A stretch of DNA of 64,000 nt from Anaerolineae bacterium (GTDB lineage: Bacteria > Chloroflexota > Anaerolineae > Aggregatilineales > Phototrophicaceae), in assembly GCA_017303635.1 (NCBI GenBank), contig JAFLCG010000010.1, forward strand, positions 208,348 to 272,347, in the 5' to 3' direction. The translations under genes and the position numbers were made by a program. Position 1 is the first letter of the stretch. Every line of letters starts with the position of its first letter. The notes below the pieces were generated by a model that saw nothing but the letters and a program-made list of their open reading frames with translations, did no database searches and had not been told where the DNA came from. Positions 49,552-58,170 of the stretch are shown here, in pieces.

Positions 49552-51267
49552 ATGTTTGATACTTTACCTGCCCGTCAGGCAGACTTTGCTAACTGGTCGT
49601 GGGCGCAGATTGAACCCTACGCCAATGACTTGCTCAGTCGGCCATTGACCGCTGCAAGTGTCGATCAGTGGTTGGCCGATTGGACTCGCTTGAGCAACTT
49701 GATTGACGAAACCTATAATCGCCGTTATGTGGCGACCACACTGGATACCACCGACAAAAACGTTGTCGAGTCATTCCATACCTACCTTGCCGAGGTGGTC
49801 GAACCAGCGCAGGTGATGGAAGATCAGCTCAACAAAAAGCTACTGGCGAGCAATCTGGAACCCAAAGACTTTGCGATTCAGTTGCGGAATATACGGGCCG
49901 ATGCGGACATCTTCCGGGCGGAGAACGTCTCGCTTGGCACCGATCTGCAAAAAATCGGAACTGAATATGATCAAACGATTGGCGCCCAGACCGTCCAGTG
50001 GGCAGGTGAGGAAAAGACCCTTACCCAGATGAAACCCTTCCTGCATTCAGACGACCGCGCCCTGCGCGAACGGGTCTGGAAGGCGATCAGCGAACGCCGC
50101 CTGGCCGACCGCGCGAGGCTCAATGAAATCTGGGGCCGGATGCTCCCGATTCGGTTGAAGATGGCTGCCAATGCCGGTCAGGAAACGTTCCGTGATTTGC
50201 AATGGAAAGCCTTCAAGCGTTTCGACTACACTCCGGCAGATTGCGAAACCTTCCATCGCGCCATCGAAGCGGTCGTGGTGCCCGCTGCCAACCGTGTCTA
50301 TGAGCGTCAGCGCCAACTACTCGGCGTGCCGACCCTCCGTCCCTGGGATCTGGATCGGGATGATGTCTATCCGCCCTCCCGTCCTCCCCTGCACCCCTTC
50401 ACTGATGTGACCGATCTGGAATTCAAGACCGAGGCCATTATCCGGCATGTTGATCCGGTGCTGGCAGATCGCGTCAAACTAATGCGCGAGGAAAAGCTGC
50501 TGGATTTGGCTAACCGCAAGGGCAAGGCTCCCGGCGGCTATCAGACGGATTTTGCAGCATCCAAGCGCCCGTTCATTTTCATGAACGCTGTCGGACTGCA
50601 TGATGATGTTCAGACCATGCTCCATGAAGCAGGTCACGCTTTCCATTCCTTCGAGATGCACGGATTGCCGTACAGCCAGCAGAAGGAAATCACTTCGGAA
50701 ATTGCCGAAGTTGCTTCCATGTCAATGGAGTTGCTGGCTGCACCTTACCTCGAAAAGAAGTACGGCGGTTATTACACCGAGTCGGAAGCGGCCCATGCCC
50801 GCATCGAACATCTCGAACATATCATCCTGTTCTGGCCCTTTATGGCGGTGGTAGATGCTTTCCAGCATTGGGTTTACACCCATCCCACCCAGGCTGCGGA
50901 TGCTGCAAACTGTGATGCCGTCTGGGGAGATCTTTGGGCGCGCTTCATTCCGGGTGTCGATTGGAGTGGCCTGGAAGATGCTCGCGTGACCGGTTGGCAC
51001 CGCAAGCTGCATATCTTCCAGATTCCGTTCTACTATGTGGATTATGGTCTGGCACAGGTCGGTGCTTTACAGGTCTGGCGCAATTCACTGACGGATGCTT
51101 CTCGTGCAGTGCAACAGTACCGTTATGCGCTGTCACTGGGAGTCACCCGTCCGCTGCCGGAGTTGTTCGCTGCAGCCGGTGCCAAATTTGCTTTCGATGA
51201 AGCCACCATGCGGGATCTGGTCACCCTCATCGAAGGCACAATTGATGACCTGCGGGCTAAAGCGTGA
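49552..51267 (+). CDS. M3 family oligoendopeptidase F-like
   Basis: About 571 residues, the usual PepF length. The zinc motif HEAGHAFHSF (H358, H362) is followed by the third ligand in ITSEIAEVASMSMELL. The helical N-terminus (LDETYNRRYVATTLDTTD-like) matches the family. It degrades short peptides in the cytoplasm. AGAAAGG is upstream; ATG 49552 or GTG 49549 are both reasonable. The stop overlaps the next GTG as GTGA, so a hydrolase is co-translated. Confidence 0.93.
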   Translation: MFDTLPARQADFANWSWAQIEPYANDLLSRPLTAASVDQWLADWTRLSNLIDETYNRRYVATTLDTTDKNVVESFHTYLAEVVEPAQVMEDQLNKKLLASNLEPKDFAIQLRNIRADADIFRAENVSLGTDLQKIGTEYDQTIGAQTVQWAGEEKTLTQMKPFLHSDDRALRERVWKAISERRLADRARLNEIWGRMLPIRLKMAANAGQETFRDLQWKAFKRFDYTPADCETFHRAIEAVVVPAANRVYERQRQLLGVPTLRPWDLDRDDVYPPSRPPLHPFTDVTDLEFKTEAIIRHVDPVLADRVKLMREEKLLDLANRKGKAPGGYQTDFAASKRPFIFMNAVGLHDDVQTMLHEAGHAFHSFEMHGLPYSQQKEITSEIAEVASMSMELLAAPYLEKKYGGYYTESEAAHARIEHLEHIILFWPFMAVVDAFQHWVYTHPTQAADAANCDAVWGDLWARFIPGVDWSGLEDARVTGWHRKLHIFQIPFYYVDYGLAQVGALQVWRNSLTDASRAVQQYRYALSLGVTRPLPELFAAAGAKFAFDEATMRDLVTLIEGTIDDLRAKA

Positions 51268-52112
51268 CTCTTGTTCCTTTGATGGAATTGGGTGGTGAGG
51301 GCCAGGTTTTGCACTTGGCCCTCGCCAACGGATTCCCACCACAAACTTACCTGCCGTTGCTTCGTCCGCTGCTGACTGATCACCGGGCTGTTTGTCTGCT
51401 GCCGCGCGCGCTCTGGCCTGACGAACCGGTGCCAACGGTTCTACGGGACTGGGAGTCGCTGGCAGATGACCTTCTGCAAGGCCTTGCCCAGCACAATTTG
51501 CAGCCCGTAATCGGGGTCGGTCATTCGTTCGGCGCGGTCGCTTCAATTCTCGCTTGCCTGCGGGAGCCGAAGCGTTTCAGAGCGCTTGTGTTGCTTGACC
51601 CCACGATTTTGCCGGAAGAAGCGTTACAGGCTTTCGAGGATTTCCGTGCCAGCGGCGGAGTGAGCGAGTTTCCGCTGGTACGCGGTGCGCTGCGCCGCAC
51701 CCGCCACTTCCCGGATCGGCGGGCGGCTGCGACTTATTGGCGCAACCGGACGCTTTTCCAGAATTGGCCGGAGGAGTCGTTCCAGCTCTATGTTGAGCAT
51801 GGGACTCATCCTGCTGCTGACGGGGGTGTCGAACTGGTCTGGCCCCCGGAATGGGAAGCTTATTACTTCAGCACGCTCTACACGCCTATCTGGAAACGAT
51901 TGCCAGAGTTGGCGGCATTATCTATCCCGGTGCTGACACTACGGGGTGGCGATAGCGATACCTTTTATCCGGATGCCGCCGCCCGTTTCCAGTCGATCCT
52001 GCCCCGGGCGACTATGGTCGAAATCTCTGGTCATGGGCACCTCTTTCCCCAGACCGCTCCTACCGAGACCGCCATCATTATACGGGACTGGTTGAGAACA
52101 CGGGATTTGTAG
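51264..52112 (+). CDS. Alpha/beta hydrolase
   Basis: 282 residues. Nucleophile elbow GVGHSFGAVAS, acid residue in VLTLRGGDSDTF and catalytic His in ISGHGHLFPQ are all present; the N-terminal oxyanion region is LALANGFPPQTYLPLLRP, where HG is replaced by NG, a variant common in this subgroup. Start GTG 51264 overlaps the peptidase stop by four bases. Probably an esterase or carboxylester hydrolase; substrate open. Confidence 0.88.
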   Translation: MTLVPLMELGGEGQVLHLALANGFPPQTYLPLLRPLLTDHRAVCLLPRALWPDEPVPTVLRDWESLADDLLQGLAQHNLQPVIGVGHSFGAVASILACLREPKRFRALVLLDPTILPEEALQAFEDFRASGGVSEFPLVRGALRRTRHFPDRRAAATYWRNRTLFQNWPEESFQLYVEHGTHPAADGGVELVWPPEWEAYYFSTLYTPIWKRLPELAALSIPVLTLRGGDSDTFYPDAAARFQSILPRATMVEISGHGHLFPQTAPTETAIIIRDWLRTRDL

Positions 52113-52149
52113 CCCTTGCAAGCTGGCATATCCCCTAATTGGCGGATAG

Positions 52150-52177
52150 ACAGGCAGGAACACTCCTGCCTGTTTCT
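52150..52177. terminator. Bidirectional terminator
   Basis: ACAGGCAGGA (52150-52159) and TCCTGCCTGT (52164-52173), four-base loop, followed by TTTC. It ends the peptidase/hydrolase operon and overlaps the stop of the convergent gene at 52176. Confidence 0.8.
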
Positions 52178-53276
52178 ATTGCTCAGTTAGTTCAAAGGTC
52201 GCGCCTTCTTGTTCAACCCCATTGATTTGTAACGTGATCCGATGGGTGCCAGCGTAATAGACCCGCGTCGAAATAGGTCGGAAGCTCACCCGCCGCTCAA
52301 AATGGCGCGCTTCACCGGCACCCAGTTGGAATGTGCTCAGCTTGAATACTTTGGGAGCTGGTCTGCCGTTGGCTTTGTTGTAGTAGACCACGTAATCCAG
52401 CATCACATCCTGAGGTTCTGATGCGGTGGATTCGAGTGTAAAGCGAAACGTGATCGTGTTCCCCATGGCGACCGATACTGCGTCGAGCCTGAAATCCCGT
52501 ACCACGACCTCGGCTTGATTGCCATAACCCAGCAAACCCAGTGCTTCACTATGTCCCTGTTTAAGCAGGGTTCTAAGCGCGTGCTTGATGATCCACTGTC
52601 GTGCGGTGCTTGCACTTTTCTGCCACTGTCTCAACACTTCAATCACAATGTCCGGGTGATCTTTAGCGATGTCATTCAGATTGTTGGCAACACTGCGCCG
52701 GACATACTCCTCTGGATCATCCTTGAGTTCTTCCAGAATCGGCAGAATCGGCGTGGGGTCATGTTTAAAGGCTTGCAGTGCCATTCCCCAGGGCAGACGG
52801 GGTCGGCAGCCCTCGCTCGCCAACCGGCGGACGTGATGATTAGGGTCTTTTGCCCATGCCCGCATCTGGGCCATCATGCGGGTTGGATCGCGCAGGATGA
52901 ATGGTCGCACTGCGAACTCTGAACTCGAAAATTGGGTGAAATAGGCCAGCGCGGGTAGGGAAGCTTCCCAATCGTCTAGCCCGTAAACCTCGACGAAATC
53001 CGGCATGAAGATTGGTGCGTAGCTATAGTGTGAGAGATGCGGTGCCGCCGCTTGGAGTACGTTCAGTGCAGCTCGATAAGCGGTGGGTAGCAGATTATGT
53101 ACCACCGTGGTGACGTGCCGTGTTCGCTGCTTGAGGGCGCGTGCTGACCACTGCTCATCATAAATCTGCTGGCGATATTGGCCTTGGTCGAATGACGGGT
53201 AGACGGCAACCAGCGCCTTGCCCAAATCCTCAATGAATGCTGGACTATAGAGCGAGTCCTTCAATGCGTCAGCCAT
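52176..53276 (-). CDS. AlkC-like DNA alkylation repair protein with C-terminal Ig-like domain
   Basis: 366 residues. Residues about 1-250 are HEAT-like helical repeats of the AlkC/AlkD type, with WAKDPNHHVRRLASEGCRPRLPW and ELKDDPEEYVRRSVANNLNDIAKDHPD as clear repeats (quoted in part), and WIIKHALRTLLKQGH. Residues about 265-366 are a beta-rich Ig-like domain, as found in some AlkC proteins. These glycosylases remove 3-methyladenine and related alkylated bases. ATG 53276 has AAAGGG eight bases upstream. A palindrome just before it (53293-53314) suggests repression. Confidence 0.88.
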   Translation of the reverse strand: MADALKDSLYSPAFIEDLGKALVAVYPSFDQGQYRQQIYDEQWSARALKQRTRHVTTVVHNLLPTAYRAALNVLQAAAPHLSHYSYAPIFMPDFVEVYGLDDWEASLPALAYFTQFSSSEFAVRPFILRDPTRMMAQMRAWAKDPNHHVRRLASEGCRPRLPWGMALQAFKHDPTPILPILEELKDDPEEYVRRSVANNLNDIAKDHPDIVIEVLRQWQKSASTARQWIIKHALRTLLKQGHSEALGLLGYGNQAEVVVRDFRLDAVSVAMGNTITFRFTLESTASEPQDVMLDYVVYYNKANGRPAPKVFKLSTFQLGAGEARHFERRVSFRPISTRVYYAGTHRITLQINGVEQEGATFELTEQ

Positions 53277-53292
53277 AGCACGACCCTTTACG

Positions 53293-53314
53293 AATTAGAA
53301 CTAATATTCTAATT
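53293..53314. promoter_or_regulatory. Palindromic operator before the AlkC-like gene
   Basis: AATTAGAA (53293-53300) and TTCTAATT (53307-53314), a perfect 8-bp inverted repeat with six bases between. On the minus strand a TACAAT -10 candidate lies just upstream (about 53315-53320), so a bound repressor would cover the transcription start. Confidence 0.5.
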
Positions 53315-53378
53315 GTATCTTATTTTGGACTTACACGAAACGCTGGATTGGGTAGGGGAGTCCATCTTGCCGGACAGA

Positions 53379-53407
53379 TTGACACCTACCCGTAAACTCA
53401 CTATCAT
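53379..53407 (+). promoter_or_regulatory. Strong sigma-70 promoter of the MFS leader
   Basis: TTGACA (53379-53384), 17 bases, TATCAT (53402-53407): six of six and five of six consensus bases. Transcription would start near 53414, giving a 300-base leader before the efflux gene. Confidence 0.75.
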
Positions 53408-53435
53408 GATCTGTGTTCAATCAGGAGTGTAGATC

Positions 53436-53504
53436 GTGAAGTTTATCGTTGGATGCTGTGCCATGTATTGGCAGATGGATAAAGTGCAGGCGAGACATTC
53501 ATAA
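53436..53504 (+). CDS. Candidate leader peptide, 22 aa
   Basis: GTG 53436 with AGGAG eight bases upstream opens a 22-codon frame (MKFIVGCCAMYWQMDKVQAR...) ending at TAA 53504. The end of the frame, GCAGGCG (53486-53492), pairs with CGCCTGC (53505-53511) right after the stop, so a stalled ribosome would block that hairpin. This is the layout of leader peptides that control resistance and efflux genes. Confidence 0.5.
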   Translation: MKFIVGCCAMYWQMDKVQARHS

Positions 53505-53550
53505 CGCCTGCCATCCAGTAAGTATCTGACTAACAGATTGTAACCGCATC

Positions 53551-53587
53551 AAGCGGCTGTGGACTAAGGCGTTCGCAGCCGCTTTTG
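53551..53587 (+). terminator. Intrinsic terminator in the MFS leader (attenuator)
   Basis: AAGCGGCTG (53551-53559) pairs with CAGCCGCTT (53576-53584), followed by TTG ATT, upstream of the MFS start in the same direction. CCGC at 53544-53547 can instead pair with GCGG at 53553-53556, a possible competing hairpin. Confidence 0.6.
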
Positions 53588-53612
53588 ATTCTCAGTACTG
53601 GAGCCGAAAGCA

Positions 53613-53668
53613 ATCCACGACCGGCTCTTGTGGAACTTTCCTTTTGTTCACGATGAAAGGTCGTGGAT
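53613..53668 (+). promoter_or_regulatory. RBS-masking hairpin before the MFS coding region
   Basis: ATCCACGACC (53613-53622) pairs perfectly with GGTCGTGGAT (53659-53668), which covers part of AAAGG and ends one base before ATG 53670. A competing stem, GAGCCG (53601-53606) with CGGCTC (53622-53627), shares the left arm, so the two folds exclude each other. Confidence 0.55.
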
Positions 53669-53669
53669 C

Positions 53670-53717
53670 ATGAAACGTTTTGGTGACTGGTTTGATACAA
53701 AGGACACTTTATCTTGA
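53670..53717 (+). CDS. Short ORF coupled to the MFS gene, 15 aa
   Basis: ATG 53670 opens MKRFGDWFDTKDTLS and stops at TGA 53715-53717, overlapping the TTG start of the efflux gene (TTGA at 53714-53717). Its AAAGG site is partly inside the hairpin 53613-53668. It may act by translational coupling. Confidence 0.45.
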   Translation: MKRFGDWFDTKDTLS

Positions 53718-55045
53718 CCGCACGACTTGCCCGACTCAGTGGGATGCAGAAGTTTTCGATCATCTGGCTTGGAACCTTTGTCTCGATCATGGGTACAGCG
53801 ATGACCCGCTTTGCCTTGCTCGTCTGGGCCTTCCAGCAAACCGGGCAGGCGCTTACCACGGCCTTGCTCGGTTTCTTTGGCATTCTGCTCTATGTGCTCT
53901 TGAGCCCGGTGGCCGGGGTCATCACCGACCGCTATGACCGCCGTCTGATTATGATCGTGGCTGATACCTGCTCGGCTGCGATGAGTTTGTTCCTGCTCAT
54001 TCAATATCAGAATAACTCTATGCAAATCTGGCACCTGTATTTGCTAGAGTTGATGACTGGTGGCTTTGATGCTTTCTACCTGAATGCGTATTCCACCACA
54101 ATCACCCTGCTGGTGCCGAAGGAGCAATATGCCCGCGCCAGTGGGATGCGCTCCCTGGCGAATGAAGCCTCACGGGTTTTTGCCCCTGCGCTCGGTGGAT
54201 TGCTTCTGGGCTGGGTTGGGTTGAGTGGTGTGCTGGTTATCGATATCGTCAGCTTCCTTTTAGGCTTCACCCCGTTGCTGCTGCTGTCGATCCCCCGTTC
54301 ACCCCGCAAAGACATTCCTGCCTTCAATCTGGGGAGCTTCATTAGCGACCTCAAATTTGGCTTGAGCTATATCGCGGAGCGGGTCGGCTTGCGCCAGTTG
54401 CTCTCCATCTATGCTGGTATCAATCTCATGGCGGGGCTGACCTGGTTTGGCGTATTGGCACCCATGGTTCTCGCGCGCACCGGCCAGGATGAATTGAGTT
54501 TGGCCGCTGTCCAGGGTGCGATGGGGGCGGGAGGTATCTTGGGTGGATTATTCATCAGTCTCTGGGGTGGCCCCCGGAATCGTATTCATGGGATTTTGGG
54601 TTGGTGTGGTGTCTCTTTCTTTTTAGGTGATCTGCTCATTGGACTCGGGCAGTCTCCGGTCATGTGGATGATTGGTGTCTTTATGGGGTCGTTATTCATC
54701 CCGGTAGTCATCAGTTCGGAACAATCCATCTGGGGGGCGAAGGTGGATCCAAGTGTCCAGGGACGGGTCTTTGCAGTTAAGGATATGCTGCGGACAGCAT
54801 CGACACCGGTGGGTTACCTGGTGGGCGGCCTGCTGGCAGATCGTTTCTTTGAGCCATTGGTTGCATCGGGGAGGGTGCCCTTCCTGAATCAGTTGACCGG
54901 GGGCGGGGTGGGTTCCGGCATGAGCCTGATGTTTATCTGCACCGGCTTGATCGGGGCCAGCATCTGTTTTGGCGGGTATCTGCTCCCTCATCTACGGAAC
55001 ATCGAGCGCGAACTGCCCGATCATGACCATCCCGTCGCGGTCTAG
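53714..55045 (+). CDS. MFS transporter (MFS_3-type efflux pump)
   Basis: 443 residues, about 12 membrane helices. The N-terminus MQKFSIIWLGTFVSIMGTAMTRFAL (read as MQKFSIIWLG and MGTAMTRFAL) and the loop DRYDRRLIMIVAD after helix 2 are typical of the MFS_3 branch of macrolide/multidrug exporters. Start TTG 53714 overlaps a 15-codon ORF; ATG 53744 is an alternative that begins exactly at the conserved MQKF. The transcript carries a 300-base leader with terminator and RBS-masking hairpin. Substrate is likely a drug or secondary metabolite. Confidence 0.92.
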   Translation: MTARLARLSGMQKFSIIWLGTFVSIMGTAMTRFALLVWAFQQTGQALTTALLGFFGILLYVLLSPVAGVITDRYDRRLIMIVADTCSAAMSLFLLIQYQNNSMQIWHLYLLELMTGGFDAFYLNAYSTTITLLVPKEQYARASGMRSLANEASRVFAPALGGLLLGWVGLSGVLVIDIVSFLLGFTPLLLLSIPRSPRKDIPAFNLGSFISDLKFGLSYIAERVGLRQLLSIYAGINLMAGLTWFGVLAPMVLARTGQDELSLAAVQGAMGAGGILGGLFISLWGGPRNRIHGILGWCGVSFFLGDLLIGLGQSPVMWMIGVFMGSLFIPVVISSEQSIWGAKVDPSVQGRVFAVKDMLRTASTPVGYLVGGLLADRFFEPLVASGRVPFLNQLTGGGVGSGMSLMFICTGLIGASICFGGYLLPHLRNIERELPDHDHPVAV

Positions 55046-55093
55046 TGCCGCCAAAAGTGCAACCGATAACTAGGCGAGTGGAAATCAAAGCAG

Positions 55094-55113
55094 GGGCGCA
55101 CAGCTGTGCGCCC
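55094..55113. repeat. Perfect 20-bp palindrome (GTAGGGGCG type), copy 3
   Basis: GGGCGCACAG joined to CTGTGCGCCC, between the convergent MFS and SDR genes, preceded by AGG as in the other copies. It may serve as a bidirectional terminator. Confidence 0.65.
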
Positions 55114-55144
55114 GCTCTGTAGAGTTAGCTTTTGAAGCAATGAA

Positions 55145-56149
55145 CTACCGTTCACTTGCGAACTGAATTTCAGCTTGTCGTCGCTGGTAACTCGCCGGCT
55201 TCGGTGGCGGCTGATTGTTGTAGTGCGTGACGAGCGCCCCCAGATAATCGCGCAGCGGAGTATAGATCATGCCCAATTCTTGCTTGCTGCGCGTGTTGTC
55301 CAGTTCGGACATCCACCGCTCGCCGAAGGGTGAGCAGTCGGGCAGGAAGCCGTTGGCGTCCAGGTCAGCGCGTTTGATGCGGCGTATATCTGCCTGTGTG
55401 TGCATCAGCTCGGCCAGCAGGTTGATAAACGCTTCGTGGCTCAGTGTCTCTTCCTGCGAAATGTTATACGCTTTACCTTTACCCCTGCCGGAATCGATCA
55501 GGTTGACCAGTGCCTGTACCACGTCCTTGCCGTAGATATGGCGAAGAGGTAGGTCGGGTTGGTCAGGGATCAGCAGCGGCCCGCCATCACGCAGTCGCAG
55601 GAAGTAGCCGTATAACCGGCTGAAGTGATCGCGCTCACTGTTCACCATTGGGATCCGCAGGCAGGTGAATGGAAAGCCGCTTTTCTCCCAGGCCCTGATG
55701 AGTGCATCTTCTACCCGGCGTTTATCTACGCCGTAGAGCCATTCGTTGTAATCGTAGGATTCGGGGCGTGGCGCTGGCATGACTGGTCCAGCGTAGTCCC
55801 GTTCGACGAAGGGACGGCTCAGCCCTTCCCGTACCAGATAAACTTGCCCACTGCTCAGGAACAGATAGTGATTGGTTTTGCCTTGCAGAATTCGGGCGAC
55901 GGCATGGGCTTCATCCTCTTTGTAGATGGCGTTGTCCACCACCGCATCGAAAGTGCGCCCATTCAACGCATTCTCCAGTTGGGCGGGGTCGGAACGGTCA
56001 CCGTGCAGACGCTCAACTTCGGGTGGCAATTCATCGCGGGTCTTGCCCCGGTTGAAAATCGTGACGCGATGCCCCACGCGCAGGAGTTCGAGCGTCAGTT
56101 GATGCCCCAGATTGCGCGTACCACCGATAATCAGAATCGCTTTTGGCAT
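55145..56149 (-). CDS. NAD-dependent epimerase/dehydratase (CSP41-like SDR)
   Basis: 334 residues from ATG 56149, with AAGGA eight bases upstream; the longer frame to 56185 was not used. The Rossmann motif is LIIGGTRNLGHQL, followed by VTIFNRGKTRDELP, VVDNAIYKEDEA and LFLSSGQVYLV; the catalytic Tyr region is YDYNEWLYGVDKRRVED, with Y-x-x-x-K in YGVDK. This pattern is of the atypical SDR group that includes the chloroplast RNA-binding protein CSP41 and sugar epimerases. As last gene of a glycan operon it may act on a nucleotide sugar. Confidence 0.85.
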   Translation of the reverse strand: MPKAILIIGGTRNLGHQLTLELLRVGHRVTIFNRGKTRDELPPEVERLHGDRSDPAQLENALNGRTFDAVVDNAIYKEDEAHAVARILQGKTNHYLFLSSGQVYLVREGLSRPFVERDYAGPVMPAPRPESYDYNEWLYGVDKRRVEDALIRAWEKSGFPFTCLRIPMVNSERDHFSRLYGYFLRLRDGGPLLIPDQPDLPLRHIYGKDVVQALVNLIDSGRGKGKAYNISQEETLSHEAFINLLAELMHTQADIRRIKRADLDANGFLPDCSPFGERWMSELDNTRSKQELGMIYTPLRDYLGALVTHYNNQPPPKPASYQRRQAEIQFASER

Positions 56150-56181
56150 GATAAGTCCTTGAATACTTTCTGTAACAAGAT

Positions 56182-58167
56182 TCATTTATGAAGAGCGAAG
56201 GCACCTCCTGTAGGTTGCACGGTCAGGCTCTGGACCAGCTCTTCCGGCGTGATGGGTGCGCCGGGGTCACAGGTGCCATCGATCATGGTGGCGTGCCATA
56301 AATGCAGCATCAGCAGCGACCACACCTCAGAAAAATGATAATCGTCCTTATCCATATGCTCTCTGACAATGCGTGAGACTATATCCGGCTTGAACAAGCC
56401 CACCTCGCGCACATACGCTGCTGAAAGATATTGATCGACCAATGGGCGCAGGGTTGTACGGAGCCAGTGCGACATCGGGGAGAGAAATCCCCATTTGGGT
56501 CGCTTCAGGATAGGCTCAGGCAGCAGATCGGCCACCGCATCTTTCAGCACGAGCTTAAAATCACTTCCGCGAATCTTGTAACCCAGTGGGAGTCGCAACG
56601 CTAGAGCCATAAAATCGTGGTCGAGCATCGGTGCACGGGATTCAATAGACATCGCCATAGTCATTTTATCGACCCGCATATTACTTTCATCAGCAATCCA
56701 TGAGGCAAGCTGCACAAAGGCCAGCCGATCGGTGAAATACTTGGTGTTTGGACGTGACAAAAGGGGGAGCAGCACCCGGTTGACCGTATCATAAGCGTTG
56801 TTGACCGGGTTGCCGGTCAGTTCAGCCAGATGCTCAAAGGACATCATCCGCTTCCACGAGAGATAACGCCGTGTTGGGTCGGTATCGCGCGACTTACGGG
56901 CCAGTGTCCGCAATCGCCCTGACCGATCCGGCAGCGCCTCCAGCACTGGATTAAGCACCGAGTCGCGCAGCAGGGCGGGCAGTCGCAGGTAACGTTCCAC
57001 GATCCAATCAGTGCGGAAGTGGGTATACCCGCAGAAGAGTTCATCTCCGCCATCCCCGGTCAAAAGTACTGGGATGCCGTGTAGTCGCGCCAACCCGGAA
57101 ACCAGTGCTGTCTGGACGATGGCAGGCTGCATCAGTGGTTCATCCATACTGTAGACTAGCTTGGGCAGGAGAGTAGCAAGTGCAGGGGTATCCCGCCAGA
57201 GCACGGCGTGATGCTGTGTCCCGTATTGCTGAGCGGCCATCTCGGCAAAACGCAGATCATTATTGAACTTCTGATCGATTACCGCATTATTGGTTGCGGT
57301 ATCGAAGCCTACGGTGAAGGTGTTTAGCGGAGATCCCAGCACGCGGGTCATGATGGCCGCAACTGCCGTGGAGTCTATGCCGCCACTCAGGAACGCCCCG
57401 ACTGGCACATCGCTCACCATTCTGGACTCGATAGCCCGTTCCAGTTCTGCTCGCACCTGCCGTACCGCTTCTGGATACGGGAGTGGCGTACCAATCGTAT
57501 CCATTTCAGCCTGCCAGTACGTACCGGCTTGAATGCGCCCGGATTCTAGGGTTAGCCAGCTTCCTGGTTCCAGCTTCCGCACCCCTTCGAGGATCGTCCC
57601 GGGTGAGGGTACGTACCCTAGAATCATGTAATGCGTGACCGCCTGGGGATCGAGTTTAAGTGCTAGTCCGGGGTGTTCCAGTAGGGCTTTGAGCTCACTG
57701 GCAAACAGGAAATCATCGCCCTGCTGCCAGTAATACAGCGGCTTTTCTCCGGCGCGGTCACGGGCCAGCAGCAAGCGTTGGTTGGCTTGCTCCCATAGCG
57801 CCAGCGCGAACATCCCTCGCAGTCGACTGAGGACATCCCGACCCCACTGCTCATAACCGTGTACGATGACTTCCGTATCCGTTTTGGTGCGGAAGACATG
57901 CCCCGCCCCTTCCAGTTCTGTTCGCAGGTCTCGGTAGTTGTAAATCTCCCCGTTGAAGGCCACCCCGACCGAGCCATCCTCGTTGAAGATGGGGCCCGCG
58001 GGCGCGCTTAGGTCAATGATCGCCAGCCTACCTGCACCAAATGCCAGCATCCCTTCGGCATGGATACCGTAGCCGTCCGGCCCACGATGCGCCAGCCGAC
58101 GCGCCATTCGCTCGACCAATGCCCGATCTGACCCACGCGGATTGATGTGTCCGAAGATGCCGCACAT
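56182..58167 (-). CDS. asnB: Asparagine synthase (glutamine-hydrolysing)
   Basis: 661 residues. The Ntn nucleophile is Cys2 (MCGIFGHINP), followed by RLAHRGPDGYG and FNGEIYNYRDL of the glutaminase domain; the ATP-binding PP-loop is LSGGIDSTAVAA and the rest of the synthase domain includes TGDGGDELFCGY. Glutamine supplies ammonia for an amide bond. In surface-glycan clusters such enzymes (WbpS/AsnB-like) often amidate a sugar carboxylate rather than make free asparagine, which fits its neighbours here. It starts three bases after the flippase stop. Confidence 0.93.
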   Translation of the reverse strand: MCGIFGHINPRGSDRALVERMARRLAHRGPDGYGIHAEGMLAFGAGRLAIIDLSAPAGPIFNEDGSVGVAFNGEIYNYRDLRTELEGAGHVFRTKTDTEVIVHGYEQWGRDVLSRLRGMFALALWEQANQRLLLARDRAGEKPLYYWQQGDDFLFASELKALLEHPGLALKLDPQAVTHYMILGYVPSPGTILEGVRKLEPGSWLTLESGRIQAGTYWQAEMDTIGTPLPYPEAVRQVRAELERAIESRMVSDVPVGAFLSGGIDSTAVAAIMTRVLGSPLNTFTVGFDTATNNAVIDQKFNNDLRFAEMAAQQYGTQHHAVLWRDTPALATLLPKLVYSMDEPLMQPAIVQTALVSGLARLHGIPVLLTGDGGDELFCGYTHFRTDWIVERYLRLPALLRDSVLNPVLEALPDRSGRLRTLARKSRDTDPTRRYLSWKRMMSFEHLAELTGNPVNNAYDTVNRVLLPLLSRPNTKYFTDRLAFVQLASWIADESNMRVDKMTMAMSIESRAPMLDHDFMALALRLPLGYKIRGSDFKLVLKDAVADLLPEPILKRPKWGFLSPMSHWLRTTLRPLVDQYLSAAYVREVGLFKPDIVSRIVREHMDKDDYHFSEVWSLLMLHLWHATMIDGTCDPGAPITPEELVQSLTVQPTGGAFALHK

Positions 58168-58170
58168 AGG

